Under the pieces are notes generated by a model, which worked only from the letters and a program-made list of their open reading frames with translations, made no database searches and was not told the DNA's origin. From the NCBI GenBank assembly GCA_016705335.1, contig JADIYN010000014.1, positions 124,001-188,000 on the forward strand: DNA of 64,000 bases, given 5' to 3'. Both the position numbers and the translations under genes were made by a program. This stretch comes from Draconibacterium sp. GTDB lineage: Bacteria > Bacteroidota > Bacteroidia > Bacteroidales > Prolixibacteraceae. Positions 45,754 through 56,937 of the stretch are shown one piece after another. How positions within the stretch are numbered: the stretch's first letter is position 1; every line of letters starts with the position of its first letter.

Positions 45754-48632
45754 TCAAATATTCTGGTTGGACAATTCTTCCTTCAAGAATTTCGCAGTAA
45801 ATGATTTTTTGTTTTTGGCAATTTGTTCAGGAGTTCCTGTGCACAAAATTTCGCCACCGTTTTTTCCGCCCTCAGGTCCAATGTCGATTATGTGATCCGC
45901 TACCTTAATAACATCCATATTATGCTCGATAACGATTACAGTATTTCCTTTGTCAACCAGTTTATTCAGAACATCAAGCAGAACGCGGATATCTTCAAAA
46001 TGCAAACCGGTAGTTGGTTCATCAAGAATATATATCGTTCGGCCTGTATCTCTTTTTGCGAGTTCGGCAGCCAGTTTAACACGCTGCGATTCGCCACCTG
46101 AAAGTGTTGTTGAAGATTGACCAAGTGTTATATAACCCAGTCCTACATCCTGTATAGTATGCAGTTTTTGCGATATTGACGGAATAGCATCAAAAAATTC
46201 GACACCATGTTCAATTGTCATTTCCAAAACATCACTAATTGATTTTCCTTTATATCTGACTTCCAAAGTTTCGCGGTTATAACGTTTTCCGTTGCATTTA
46301 TCGCAATGCACATAAACATCCGGTAAAAAGTTCATTTCGATGAGTTTCAATCCTCCACCCTGACACTCTTCGCAACGCCCGCCTTTTACATTGAATGAAA
46401 ACCGGCCAGGTTTGTACCCGCGTATTTTGGCTTCAGGCAGTTGTGCAAACAGGTCTCTGATATCTCCAAAAACATTTGTGTAGGTTACCGGGTTGGAACG
46501 TGGTGTGCGGCCAATTGGCGATTGATCAACCTGAATTACTTTATCAATAAATTCGAGCCCTTTAACAGATTTGTATGGAAGCGGGTCTTTTAAAGATTTG
46601 TAAATATACTGGCTTAAAATAGGTTGCAGGGTTTCGTTTATCAAAGTAGATTTTCCACTTCCTGAAACACCCGTAATACAGATAAATTTTCCCAATGGAA
46701 TTTTCAAGTCCACCATTTTAAGGTTGTTGCCGAAGCACCCTTTTACTTCAAGAAAATCGGCTTTACCATTTCTTCTGTTTTCGGGTACATTTATTTTTCG
46801 ACGGTCGTTTAAATAATCAGCAGTTAATGTGTTGGTCATTAATACTTCCTGAGGAGTTCCGGCTGCAACGACTTCACCACCGTGTACTCCTGCCAATGGT
46901 CCCATATCAATCAAATAATCAGCATGCATCATTGTTTCTTTGTCGTGTTCAACAACAATTACCGAGTTTCCTGAATCCCGCAATTGTTTGAGTGCAGAAA
47001 TCAATTTCAAATTATCCCGGTGGTGCAAACCGATACTTGGTTCGTCAAGTATATACAGAACATTTACCAATTGTGAGCCAATTTGTGTGGCCAGCCGAAT
47101 CCGCTGTGATTCTCCACCTGAAAGGCTTTGGGCTGTTCTGTCAAGCGAAAGATAATTCAATCCGACACCCAGCATAAAACCTAGCCTGTCGCGAATTTCC
47201 TTAACCACTTCCGTTCCAATTGTGCGCTGTCGTTCAGTAATTCGTTCTTCTAAACCATCAAACCAGTCACCCAATTCATTCAAATCGAGTTGTGATAATT
47301 CAGAAATATTTTTACCATCGATTTTAAAATGCAGCGATTCTTTTTTCAGGCGCATTCCATTACATTCGTCACAAACAATGGTTTTAACAAATTGGTTGGC
47401 CCACTTTTGTGCTGTTTTCGATATATTATCGTCACGCTGGCTGTCGATATATTTTACCACACCTTCGTAACTCATTTGGTAATTCATGCTTGTCCCGAGC
47501 GGTGTATTCTTAAGTTGAATGCGTTCGTTTGTCCCAAACAAAATCGCATTTATGCCTTCCTCCGAAATTTCGCTGACAGGCGTATTTAGTGTAAAATCCA
47601 TTTTTTCGCCTAGCGCTTCAATTTGCCAGAAAATCATAGAATTCTTGTAAGCTCCCAAAGGTGCAATTCCACCTTTTGATATGCTTTTCCCTTTATCAGG
47701 GATAATTTTGTCCATGTCGATTTCAGTTACTCTTCCCAAACCATTGCATTTTGGACAGGCTCCCTGAGGTGAGTTAAATGAAAAATTGTGAGGGGCTGGT
47801 TCATTATATGAAATTCCCGTTGTCGGGCACATTAAAAGCCGGCTGTAATATTTTGTTCTTTGCGTATCATGGTCCAAAATCATTAAAATTCCCTGGCCAT
47901 GTTTCATCGCGGTTTGAATGCTTGCTTTTAACCGGGAAGTGGAAACTTCGTCAACTTTTAATTTATCAATTAATATTTCGATAAAATGATTTTTATACCG
48001 GTCAACCCGGTAGTTATGTTTGAGTTCGGTAATTTCACCATCAATTCGGGCCGATAAAAAGCCTTTTCGGAGTATCTGTTCAAACAACTCACGATAATGA
48101 CCTTTGCGGCCTTTTACAACGGGCGCAAGAATATTTATGCGTTTTCCGGCAAAATCATCCTTTATCAGCTGAATGATTTTTTCCTCAGTATATTTCACCA
48201 TTTTTCACCCGTATTGTACGAAAAAGCTTCGGCTGCACGGGCAAATAATAAACGAAGAAAATCGTAAATCTCTGTAACCGTGCCAACAGTGGATCGCGGA
48301 TTACGGGTTGTAACTTTTTGTTCAATGGAAATAACCGGGCTCAAACCTGTGATTTTATCGACATCGGGCCGTTCCATATTTCCCAGAAACGACCGGGCAT
48401 AAGCTGAAAACGTTTCAATGTAACGGCGCTGGCCTTCGGCGTAAATTGTATCAAATGCCAGCGATGATTTTCCGCTGCCACTTAAACCTGTTATCACGGT
48501 TAATTTATTTCTGGGAATTGAAACATTTATGTTGCGAAGATTGTGTACACGGGCGCCATACACAACAACTTGTTCGTCAGTTTCATCAATATCCACAGGT
48601 AGCTCAATATTTGTTTCTGTAATTTTCTGCAT
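45754..48632 (-). CDS. uvrA: Excinuclease ABC subunit A (one frameshift)
   Basis: DNA-damage recognition ATPase of nucleotide excision repair, about 959 residues when joined. Both ABC modules are complete: Walker A GLSGSGKSSLAFDTIYAEG and GVSGSGKSTLI, signatures LSGGESQRIRLATQ and LSGGESQRVKLA, and zinc-binding CPKCNGLG and CEECQGGG ... CDKCNG. One A is missing at 48201-48205; restored, the sequence reads NTGEKMVKYTEEKIIQLI. Because the rest is perfect, this is most likely a sequencing error. Confidence 0.95.
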
Positions 48633-48651
48633 TCTGAAATTTAATTCCTTA

Positions 48652-49570
48652 TTAATTTAATACCGGAATTTTTACTGTATATTTTTTTCTTGCTGCATTT
48701 GTGAGTTTATCATCGCGCAACCAGGGGTTAAAATCTTTCAATATTTTATAATTTATCCCATTTTCAATTGCATAATCAGCAAAATTATTAATCGGTCCGT
48801 TAATTTCAAGATCTCGTGTTTTTATAACCGGATATTTTTCTGATTCTCCAACAACAAAATTATACTGTTCAGGGTTTTCAAGAATCAGTTTTAATGCTGC
48901 AATTCTGAAAACATACCGTTGTGTTTCATCAACAAAAAGCAAACTGTAGTAATCTTCCCTTTTTTGACGTTCCATTTGACGTTGCATTCTTGCAATGCCT
49001 CCATTGTATGAAGCCGCTGCAATTGTCCAGTTTCCATATTGACTGTATGATTGCCGCATATAATTGCAAAAAGCATAAGTTGATTTCTCGACATGGTAAC
49101 GTTCATCAACTTCTTTATTTACTTCAAGTCCATAGTCTTTGGCAGTACCTTCAAGAAACTGCCAAAAACCAACAGCACCAGCCGGTGAAACTGCACGGGG
49201 GTTTAACCCACTTTCAGCAAGTGCCAGGTATTTAAAATCGTCAGGAATTCCTTTTTCCTTTAAAATACGTTCAATGACCGGAAAAACGTGGCGCTAATTT
49301 TATGTAACGTATGGTTTGCGAGTGAAAATAAGCATTTACGAGTAATTCACGATCAAGAGCTTCCCTAACATCATACCGATCCAAGGGCATTTCTTCACCT
49401 GCAAATGTAAGTTTCTCAGGTATTTTAACTGATGCAAATTTCATTTCTGACTTAACAACAACTTTCGCGTCATCATATCTTGCAGACCCTAGTATTATAA
49501 TTAATACAATTACTTTTATCCCAATAATAACAGGCAAAAAAAATTTCCACCACTTTTTATCCTTCATCAT
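48652..49570 (-). CDS. Membrane-anchored lytic transglycosylase (one frameshift)
   Basis: About 305 residues. An N-terminal membrane helix (WKFFLPVIIGIKVIVLIIILG) is followed by a lysozyme-like SLT domain. Catalytic Glu lies in KYLALAESGLNPRAVSPAGAVGFWQF; later blocks are YGNWTIAAASYNGGIARMQ and ETQRYVFRIAALKLI. An indel at 49280-49286 breaks the frame in LAPRF-FPVIERILKEKGIPDDF; downstream the frame is open to 48652 but lacks a start codon until 49059. It cuts peptidoglycan glycan strands. It follows the start of uvrA by 20 bp on the same strand. Confidence 0.88.
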
Positions 49571-49642
49571 TTATCTCTCATTTAGTATAAAAAATCATAA
49601 AATAATTTGGCAAAAGTACATTATAATGGTTGGATAACAACG

Positions 49643-49672
49643 AAAAAAGCCCGGCAATTTGCCAGGCTTTTT
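49643..49672 (-). terminator. Terminator of gene 49705-50175
   Basis: AAAAAGCC.CGGCA / TGCCA.GGCTTTTT hairpin with loop AATT and T-run, downstream of the minus-strand gene. Confidence 0.7.
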
Positions 49673-49704
49673 CTTAGGTTTTCAATAACTAATAAACTAA
49701 TAAA

Positions 49705-50175
49705 CTAATTAAGATAGTTTCCAAGAAACCGTTCTTTTGATTCAAATGACTGAACTGAATTCAAATATTTTGCATTTTTAAATTCTGTTAAAGTTTCAAC
49801 TGATTTTAAATAAACAGGAAGGTAATTTCTATCTCCGAAAAAACCTTTTGACAATTCCTCAAGTTCATCATGGATATTTGCCAACGATTTAATAATGCTA
49901 AGCCGAAAATTCTGGGCACATTTTGTACATGGATTATCCATTAATTCAGTAGCCTTTTTAAAAGCAATTTTCAAGCTTTCAATCGATTTTAAATAGTCCT
50001 TTTCTTTTCGAAACTGTTCTGATTCCAGGTAACTTTTATTTATATCGGCAAGATGTACTTTACACATCATTTCTTTTAACGGACAGTTAATTGTCTCAGT
50101 AATGTTCTGCTTATCAATAAATACTTCGGTTTGTGATAAAGAGAATGTGAAAAATCTTTTCATACTTGCCTTCAT
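49705..50175 (-). CDS. Hypothetical helical protein
   Basis: 156 residues, mostly alpha-helical, with paired cysteines NCPLKEMMC and NPCTKCAQNF. The body resembles helical repeats (SEQFRKEKDYLKSIESLKIAFKKATEL, TPR-like). No signal peptide or membrane segment. I do not recognise the family. Intact, with its own terminator. Confidence 0.6.
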   Translation of the reverse strand: MKASMKRFFTFSLSQTEVFIDKQNITETINCPLKEMMCKVHLADINKSYLESEQFRKEKDYLKSIESLKIAFKKATELMDNPCTKCAQNFRLSIIKSLANIHDELEELSKGFFGDRNYLPVYLKSVETLTEFKNAKYLNSVQSFESKERFLGNYLN

Positions 50176-50300
50176 TTTCCTGTTTTTTAATATTTTATTA
50201 CCAAATATTTTTTACTTAAACTTATTGCTGCAATTCAATTTATTTCGAACAAAGAATGAAAGATCTATTTTGTTCGATTAAATTAATCCGGTAAGAATTG

Positions 50301-50669
50301 TTATTCGTTTGTTGTTTTCATAGAATTATCCCTTGAAAGTTTTTCTTTAAGTAAATGGTTTTCATTACTTAATTCAGCAATCAGCTGTTTTAAAAGGATA
50401 TTTTGGTTCTTTAAATGGTTAATTTCAAACGAGGTGACTTCGCTTTTTACATTATGCACAAACCTACCGTTTTCTGTTTCAACAAAATCCCTTGAACATT
50501 TATTAAATAATCTGGTATCAATGCTCTGTCTGCCGTAGAGTTCGTTTGAAAGTTCTTTGTTAATTACTTCTTTAACCAAGCGGATTTTTTCTTCATTGAA
50601 AAGATTAGCACCAGAGTATCCCCTTATTTCATTCTCATTTGATTCGATATAAGACAATTTTGTATTCAT
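50301..50669 (-). CDS. Hypothetical protein with C-terminal coiled coil
   Basis: 122 residues. The last 45 residues (INHLKNQNILLKQLIAELSNENHLLKEKL) form a clear leucine-based coiled coil; the N-terminal part is polar and unfamiliar. No known domain. Same strand as 49705-50175 and 126 bp away. Confidence 0.55.
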   Translation of the reverse strand: MNTKLSYIESNENEIRGYSGANLFNEEKIRLVKEVINKELSNELYGRQSIDTRLFNKCSRDFVETENGRFVHNVKSEVTSFEINHLKNQNILLKQLIAELSNENHLLKEKLSRDNSMKTTNE

Positions 50670-51332
50670 AATTTAATGGTCTAAACAATTACTATTTTTA
50701 TATCAATCCCAAGATCTCATCAACTTAAAAAATAAGCAACGAAGATTAAATTATAACCTTATTATAATTTTTACCTTATGTTTAATTTGGAACTTATTTC
50801 CAGATAGTTAAATTAAAAAACAAGCTTGTTTAACTTACAGCAAATGGGTATGGAATAAATTTAATGCCTTACGTTAAAACTAAAAGGCATTTTTTAATTA
50901 TTCATTTGTACATTACATACAACTTAAACTAAAAACCAGTTCCAAATCCTAAATATTTATAAAATAATGCGTCCTAGAAAAGTATTTTCAAAAAGTCAAC
51001 GACAAACATAGTCAAAAAAAATACAAAAAATGAAATTATTCAAGAAAAAATTAATTTTCTGATTATACGCGTAATGCATTGTTTTACAGGTTTATATGTT
51101 AATTATGTTATTTTGAATATATATAAATAATCATTTTAAGAAGAAGAAATGTAATTATTTATCATTTTTTATCAACAAAATCAACTCTGAAAGTAGCTTT
51201 AGTTTCATTGTTTTTACGATTTGGGATTTTGCAATAAATGTCAGGCAAGTATTCGATTTACTTCTTTTCTATTAGAATGCAACTTTAATGTGCATTATCT
51301 TATTTAACATAAAACTAATTGAAATTTAGCAT
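50670..51332. other. 663-bp gene-free AT-rich region
   Basis: No open frame with protein-like composition on either strand. The only structure I see is a hairpin AATGCCTT/AAGGCATT (50863-50870 / 50884-50891) followed by TTTT, which could be a terminator for a small RNA transcribed rightward from about 50700. This is speculative. Confidence 0.35.
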
Positions 51333-52616
51333 TTAAGAGACGGGTTTCTTTTTCACTGGAATATGACTTATTTGCTTAATATCCTGAAGATTTGAATAAT
51401 CGTATTGGTAAAAACCATCGTCGCCAATCATAAACAGGAAACCATCAAACGGAATTACATCGAAAGTTTTAATATTTGCAAATCTGGTAATCTGGTGATC
51501 GTCAATACTTAACTTATCTTCGGTATCATAAATCTTTAGTCCATCGTCACCATCGCATATAAACAGGGTTTGGTCATCGATACCTAAACCATAGGGACCA
51601 GTTAACGGATATGAAGCCAGTAATTCGTTATTTTTATAGTCATCAGATAGTTTCAGAACATCAAGCCTGTTTGTATTGCTGCCACAAACATTTCCGCCAC
51701 GTAAAGTTATATATGCATAACCATCCGAAATTACCACCGGATCACAACTTGTGACATGCCAAAAACTTCCAATATAATTTAATGCTGTAGGTACTTTTAG
51801 GCTGAATATCTGCATTCCTGAGCGTGTGCCTAAAAACATGTGTTGGTCGTATATAAACATGGTTTCAATGTCCCAGCCTACGTTTTGCTTACCAATATCC
51901 TTTGGTTTTTCCGGAGTTTTGACATCAAACATGTACAATGTAGCATTATCAACAGCATATAAATAATCATCATACAAACCAAATCGAGCCATTGAACCAC
52001 CTATTCCAAAGGAATTTGCTGAAGCCTGAACTCCGCCACCCAAACTTGTATCCATCATTCTTTCGGCTGCATAAGGAAAGTAGTTGGGGTAGTAGTGATA
52101 TTCAATTTCCTGTCTGACTTTTTTGATTTCCCAGTCGATAACCACGCCTTTATCCTTATCAACTGAAGCCAGCCGATAATCTGCGTTTACAGGTGGGGGA
52201 GTCATATATGGGAAAACGTCTTTTACTCTGTTAACTTCTTTTGGAGTGGAAATATCAGATATATCAATAGCTACAAGGTCAACATAACTATCGGCATATA
52301 AAATGTTGTTTTTAACAGCAATATCAACGTTTCCGGGAATTTCGATGAATAAAAGATTTTGCGGACTGGCCGGGTTTCTGTTATCAATAACATGAATTCC
52401 CTTCATTTCTTCATTTACAAAAATGTACCCATCCTTGAAATAAATTTTGCCTGTATTTTCCAATTCAGTTGCTGCAGTTGATTTAACGGCATTCCGCAAA
52501 TTTTCAAACGACATATAAATTGGAGAATTAGCTGTAAAAACTTCAGTGTATTCATCCATACATGAATTGAAGAAAATAAATAAAATAAATAGTGATATAT
52601 TTCTGACTGTTTTCAT
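51333..52616 (-). CDS. LVIVD-repeat lipoprotein
   Basis: 427 residues. Lipoprotein signal (RNISLFILFIFFNSC) followed by LVIVD-type beta-propeller repeats: GYIFVNEEMKGIHVIDNRNP, NNILYADSYVDLVAIDISD, DYLYAVDNATLYMFDVK, QHMFLGTRSGMQIFSLK, QTLFICDGDDGLKIYD. Probably a surface-exposed propeller. Last gene of the TonB-receptor operon, 12 bp after the barrel gene. Function unknown. Confidence 0.8.
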   Translation of the reverse strand: MKTVRNISLFILFIFFNSCMDEYTEVFTANSPIYMSFENLRNAVKSTAATELENTGKIYFKDGYIFVNEEMKGIHVIDNRNPASPQNLLFIEIPGNVDIAVKNNILYADSYVDLVAIDISDISTPKEVNRVKDVFPYMTPPPVNADYRLASVDKDKGVVIDWEIKKVRQEIEYHYYPNYFPYAAERMMDTSLGGGVQASANSFGIGGSMARFGLYDDYLYAVDNATLYMFDVKTPEKPKDIGKQNVGWDIETMFIYDQHMFLGTRSGMQIFSLKVPTALNYIGSFWHVTSCDPVVISDGYAYITLRGGNVCGSNTNRLDVLKLSDDYKNNELLASYPLTGPYGLGIDDQTLFICDGDDGLKIYDTEDKLSIDDHQITRFANIKTFDVIPFDGFLFMIGDDGFYQYDYSNLQDIKQISHIPVKKKPVS

Positions 52617-52628
52617 TTTTGTAAAATT

Positions 52629-53405
52629 TTAATTAAAAATAAAACCTAATTTGATTGTTAACCTGTTGTAGTCAATATCAAGCTGATAATCGTTTTCACC
52701 CTTGTAACTGAGCCTGTGAAACTGGTAACCAAATGCAAATGACATACCGAACCCTGACGAAAACATTCGCTGGTAACCGATTCCCGGATTAATTATAAAT
52801 CCGCCTTTTGTATCCATTTCATTACTATAATAGTCAGGATTTGGCCATATCATATTGTCATAATAAATAGGCTGAATTTCATAATTGTAAATCGGATTTG
52901 CATCTTCCAGTGGAACTTCATATCCCATTTTCAAAAACAGATAGGGTGTTGAATATGAGTTTCTTAACTTGTATTCAATATTGACAAATGCAGGCAGGTA
53001 GGTTTCTTTTAAAAACTCAAAGCCAATTCCAACACCAGCCGAAAGTTTAGGCATAACTGAATAATTTAGTGAAGCTGAAAAACTAAACGGAGCCGATTGG
53101 CTGTTTTCGGAATTACCGGCCAAAACCCCCAGTTCAGTGTGTAAATAGAAAGGCGAATGTGAAGTGGGCTCCCCAAAAGTTTCATCCAATTGAGCTTTTT
53201 TATTTGAAACACGCTCAACTTCGTCGGATTGAAATATCCAGAGGTTTCCAGCCGATTCTATTTGCAGTTTCGATAAATCATTTGAATACTGATATTTTCC
53301 TTTCAGGATTGTCCCGTTCTTTAAATAAACATAACCTTTTTGAGGTTGGGCAAAAACAGGAAATACGATAATTGCAGTTAAAAACAAAAAGCACAATTTT
53401 TTCAT
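52629..53405 (-). CDS. Outer-membrane beta-barrel protein
   Basis: 258 residues from ATG 53405, which gives a signal peptide (KKLCFLFLTAIIVFPVFAQ); an earlier in-frame start adds 14 unlikely residues. After an N-terminal GYVYLKNGTILKGKYQYSN domain come amphipathic strands with aromatic girdles (FSFSASLNYSVMPKLSAGVGIGFEF, GFGMSFAFGYQFHRLSYKG) and a C-terminal LTIKLGFIFN strand, as in OmpA-like or porin-like barrels. Part of the TonB-receptor operon. Confidence 0.7.
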   Translation of the reverse strand: MKKLCFLFLTAIIVFPVFAQPQKGYVYLKNGTILKGKYQYSNDLSKLQIESAGNLWIFQSDEVERVSNKKAQLDETFGEPTSHSPFYLHTELGVLAGNSENSQSAPFSFSASLNYSVMPKLSAGVGIGFEFLKETYLPAFVNIEYKLRNSYSTPYLFLKMGYEVPLEDANPIYNYEIQPIYYDNMIWPNPDYYSNEMDTKGGFIINPGIGYQRMFSSGFGMSFAFGYQFHRLSYKGENDYQLDIDYNRLTIKLGFIFN

Positions 53406-53476
53406 AGTTAAGTTGTTTTTATCATTGAGATGAAAGATAGGGAACAAGGGTTGCGTTGGAAGAAGAACAAAAGCAG

Positions 53477-54217
53477 TTATTTGAAAAATCCCATAGAATC
53501 AAGTGTTTTAACTGCCTGTATTGCTGAACTTTCGTCAGAAATATTGATTTTATTTTTTCTCAGTATTTTTTTTATTTCTTTTTTGTGTTCAGGATAAATG
53601 CTGAAAAGCGAACGATTTCTTAATTGTATTTTTTCCAGTCCCTTTTCTTTTGACAAAATATAATACATGGTTTTTAACCGAAATTCGACGTCATACATTT
53701 TTCCTCCAACTCCAATATAAGGGCTAACTTTATTTTGCTCTACCTGATAAAAACACAAAAGTTTTGAAGTACCTGAATAAAGTTCATGGAAATAACTCTT
53801 GTTAAACAATAGGTTTAACGAATCGATATTAATAAACTTTTGTTCAGTCAACTTTCCGGCTTCACTGGAAGAGTAAAAAATGAACTCTTTAACAATGGAC
53901 TTATCGACTACAAAAAGGCTACGATTATTAACATTGTAAGTTACCAATTTATCACCATAAGCCATATAACGCATTCTCATATTTTCAAATACATCACCGT
54001 CTTTCAAAATAATTGTACCTTCTTCCCAATCTTTCTGCAAAAAATAATTGGCGTTACTCACCGGGCTTAAATAATAAATTTCACCTGTAAGTTTTCCCTG
54101 AAAGCGGTTGGAGTCTTTGTTTAAATTCGAAATAGAAATTCCTGAGTTTTGTGCCGATCCCATAAATTGAATCGAAAACAACAAAAAACACATCATATAT
54201 TTTTTAACCATCTTCAT
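53477..54217 (-). CDS. Secreted protein of unknown function
   Basis: 246 residues with a signal peptide (KKYMMCFLLFSIQFMGSAQ). The central part (GTIILKDGDVFENMRMRYMAYGDKLVTYN, then a YIGVGGKMYDVEFRLKTMYYIL segment) resembles small periplasmic/outer-membrane associated Bacteroidota proteins with a beta-rich fold. Overlaps the end of the MG2-like gene by 4 bp, so it is translated with it. Family not recognised. Confidence 0.65.
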   Translation of the reverse strand: MKMVKKYMMCFLLFSIQFMGSAQNSGISISNLNKDSNRFQGKLTGEIYYLSPVSNANYFLQKDWEEGTIILKDGDVFENMRMRYMAYGDKLVTYNVNNRSLFVVDKSIVKEFIFYSSSEAGKLTEQKFINIDSLNLLFNKSYFHELYSGTSKLLCFYQVEQNKVSPYIGVGGKMYDVEFRLKTMYYILSKEKGLEKIQLRNRSLFSIYPEHKKEIKKILRKNKINISDESSAIQAVKTLDSMGFFK

Positions 54218-55865
54218 TTTATTTCTATCAATTTTGAAGATTTAAAAAACTCATCTTCAGCAGTTAAACCTTCGACTGTAATTTCAACGGTTCCTTTTCT
54301 GTCTGACAAATTGAAATTGTATTCGGACTGGCTCTCTTTTAAAACTTCCCACAAAAAAACCTGTCGCATATCAGGTTGGTTATCGCGTAATTTATTTTGA
54401 ATCTCATAATTTGGCGTTTTTTCAGTTTGAATAAAATCGACATTAAACTGAAAAACATTGGGTTGCTGGGTAAGCCATGAATTTGATTTGTCGTACAATG
54501 AAACAGAAAGAACACCTTTAAAAATCAGATCTCCAAAAATTCGTTCTGTTTTTACGATGTCGTTAAAACTTATGTCGGTTGATTTTAAATTTGTAAAATA
54601 ATCATTTTTAAAAACCGGAATACCATTTATCAAACGCAATGGTTCGTCTTCAAAAAACCAACGATATGAACTGTTGATTATGCGAATCGTAATTTCATCG
54701 TTTCTTGAACGGTATTGGACTCCGGGCAAAATTTCGCGCGATATCTCCTGGAAATCCGGCAAATCAATAAATTCATCGGGAATTACATGTTGATCGGGTT
54801 TGCCGTAAAATGGTATTGAAAACCTGGGCGGCATTTCGAAATTCGCTGGTTGAGTTTCAAAAACAGTATTGAAAATCTTATTTGTTAAATTGGCATTTAT
54901 TGAAGTATTAATAAAGTCAATTTGCTTTAGATTAAGTGTTTTCAGATTAAGTTGATTGGCATCAGCGCGTACCATGAAATTATTTTCAAGCTGAATTGTA
55001 AACTGACCGGCGTTATTTGAAACCGCCTGCAAAACTACATTTCCATTGCCAAAAGCATTTTTTACATAAAAATGAAAATCTCCGTTTTCGTCCAAAACAT
55101 AATAATCAAAATAAGGCTGATCGCCGTCAATAGTAAGCATTACAAGCGCATTTGCAGGTACTTCTCCATTTTTGCCTGTTACTTTGCCATTTAGCAAAAT
55201 ACCATCATTTTCTGTAAAATCAGGGATGTCTGAATTTGAACTTTGTAATCTGAATTTATTTTCAATTTCAATTTCTTTGGTAAGCGGATCAACAAGAGTA
55301 GCTCTGACAATTGCATTTTTAATTTTATGACTTGAATTTGTGTCGATTTTAACCGCCACTTTTTCCCTTGTTAAGTATTCATTTTTATTTGTATTTATAT
55401 TTATTGCCGAATTATTGGTTTTATCTTTTTCCGGGTTATTTGTTTTAATCAATTCAATCTCTTCAACCCGGTCTTCAAATCGGTTGTACACAAAAAGCGA
55501 TTTGCCTGAAGTTTCCAGATCTGCTGTATTTCGTTGTGCATTTAAAAATGTTGTTATAAAATATTGTCCGGTACTTAATGAATCGGGAATACTGATAAAT
55601 CCCTGTGCCCGGTTATTCTCAGTTTTTATAGCTACTGAAGAAATCAGGTTGTTGTTTTACCATCCAGCTGCACATGCACAATATTTCCAAAATTTTCAAG
55701 CTGTTCAGGTTGAAAAACTTTAATCCAAACTGTATCGCCTGAAACACAAAAGTCACGATCGGTAAACAATACAGGCATTTTCTGTTTTGCATTGTTTTGT
55801 GCAACTGCATCAACGAAAACAAATCCCAGAACAATCAGCAGATATATTTTGAGATTACTTTTCAT
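54214..55865 (-). CDS. MG2/macroglobulin-like secreted protein (one frameshift)
   Basis: About 550 residues when joined. Starts at ATG 55865 with a signal peptide (KSNLKIYLLIVLGFVFVDAVAQ). The first domain, VLFTDRDFCVSGDTVWIKVF ... ISIPDSLSTGQYFITTFLNAQRN, is the MG2-like bait-sensing beta-sandwich found in large Bacteroidota envelope proteins. Further beta domains follow. A missing A at about 55649-55655 separates the N-terminal 74 residues; restored it reads QLDGKTNNLISSVAIKTENN. Start overlaps the DUF4249 stop by 11 bp. Likely periplasmic or surface partner of the receptor; role unknown. Confidence 0.72.
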
Positions 55866-56937
55866 CAGGATATGTTTTTGAGGTTGATTCCCAGAAATCA
55901 GGCGGGTTTGAAAGCTTTTCTCCCATAGCAGGTATTTCATAAAAATAGGGAATTGGTTTTATCAAATAACCCTTTTCCTTAGAAATATAATTTACATAAA
56001 AACGATGCTCTTTGTACGATGAAATTTCGAAATTACCCAGTATCAATTGTTTGGGGTTTGTAGTGCATTTCAAATTACTGCGCGCCTGAACATATAACGG
56101 ATCAAACAACCTTCCTTCAGAACCGAGTTGTTTGTTTAAATCATTGTAGTAGTTGTAAGCTGATTCTGACAAGCCAAACTGATTCAAAATCAAAATCCAT
56201 CCGTAAAATGTTTGATCAGGCCTGATAACAATCTTTTGTTCCATAAAAAACAGAGGATGTCTTACAATATTTGTGATTGTTGAGAATTCAGCCGGAGCTG
56301 CAATATTGAATATATCTCTTGGATAACTTGATAACCACGAATACATTGGCTCAATTAATATTTCACCACCCCAGGGTATTTCAACCGGATAAGTGTATTG
56401 AAGGACTTTTCGGGCTGTAAATCTGTAATAGGGCATTTCTTTTTCGTGCGAAATATCGGTATAAAGCTGAACACCGGGGATTTCTCTAATGTCGTCAACA
56501 TCGTTATTTCCACTTATCTTTATAATTTTATTTTCGGTATTACCATAAACGGTATCTAAATCAGGCAACGGTGGAACAGTTTCATAAGTCGATTCAAATG
56601 TATTTCCGCGATATGATATTTTTATTTTGTACTCCAGATTAGGTTTCAAATTAAAATAAACGGGGAAAACTCCATCACTTGTTTCAGCTAATGCTCTTTC
56701 GTTTTTTTCACTGTCGATTATAAAAACTTCTGCCCCCGAAATATTTGGGTAGTTATAACTTTCTTCATTAAATCCATTTGATTCGGTGAGCCTGATAACA
56801 TTATCATTTTTACCAAACACGATCCGCGCATCAATAACAATTACACTTTCGCGTGATTCGATATTTGGCGTGTAAATTTCTTCGCATGATGAAAGCGCGA
56901 ATAATAACCAAAAACAATATGTGAACCACTTCCTCAT
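55855..56937 (-). CDS. DUF4249 lipoprotein
   Basis: 360 residues. Lipoprotein signal (WFTYCFWLLFALSSC, Cys18) then a beta-rich DUF4249 protein (VIVIDARIVFG, YPNISGAEVFIIDSE, YKIKISYRGNTFESTYETVPPLPDLDTV). DUF4249 genes follow STN-type TonB receptors in many Bacteroidota and are presumed to act as surface partners, analogous to SusD. Starts directly at the receptor stop (TAAATGAGG). Substrate unknown. Confidence 0.85.
   Translation of the reverse strand: MRKWFTYCFWLLFALSSCEEIYTPNIESRESVIVIDARIVFGKNDNVIRLTESNGFNEESYNYPNISGAEVFIIDSEKNERALAETSDGVFPVYFNLKPNLEYKIKISYRGNTFESTYETVPPLPDLDTVYGNTENKIIKISGNNDVDDIREIPGVQLYTDISHEKEMPYYRFTARKVLQYTYPVEIPWGGEILIEPMYSWLSSYPRDIFNIAAPAEFSTITNIVRHPLFFMEQKIVIRPDQTFYGWILILNQFGLSESAYNYYNDLNKQLGSEGRLFDPLYVQARSNLKCTTNPKQLILGNFEISSYKEHRFYVNYISKEKGYLIKPIPYFYEIPAMGEKLSNPPDFWESTSKTYPDEK

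Noticed and set aside
45754..48632. Programmed ribosomal frameshift in uvrA and other split genes
   Set aside because: No slippery heptamer with a downstream structure was seen, and the same type of break occurs in unrelated genes, so base-calling error is simpler.
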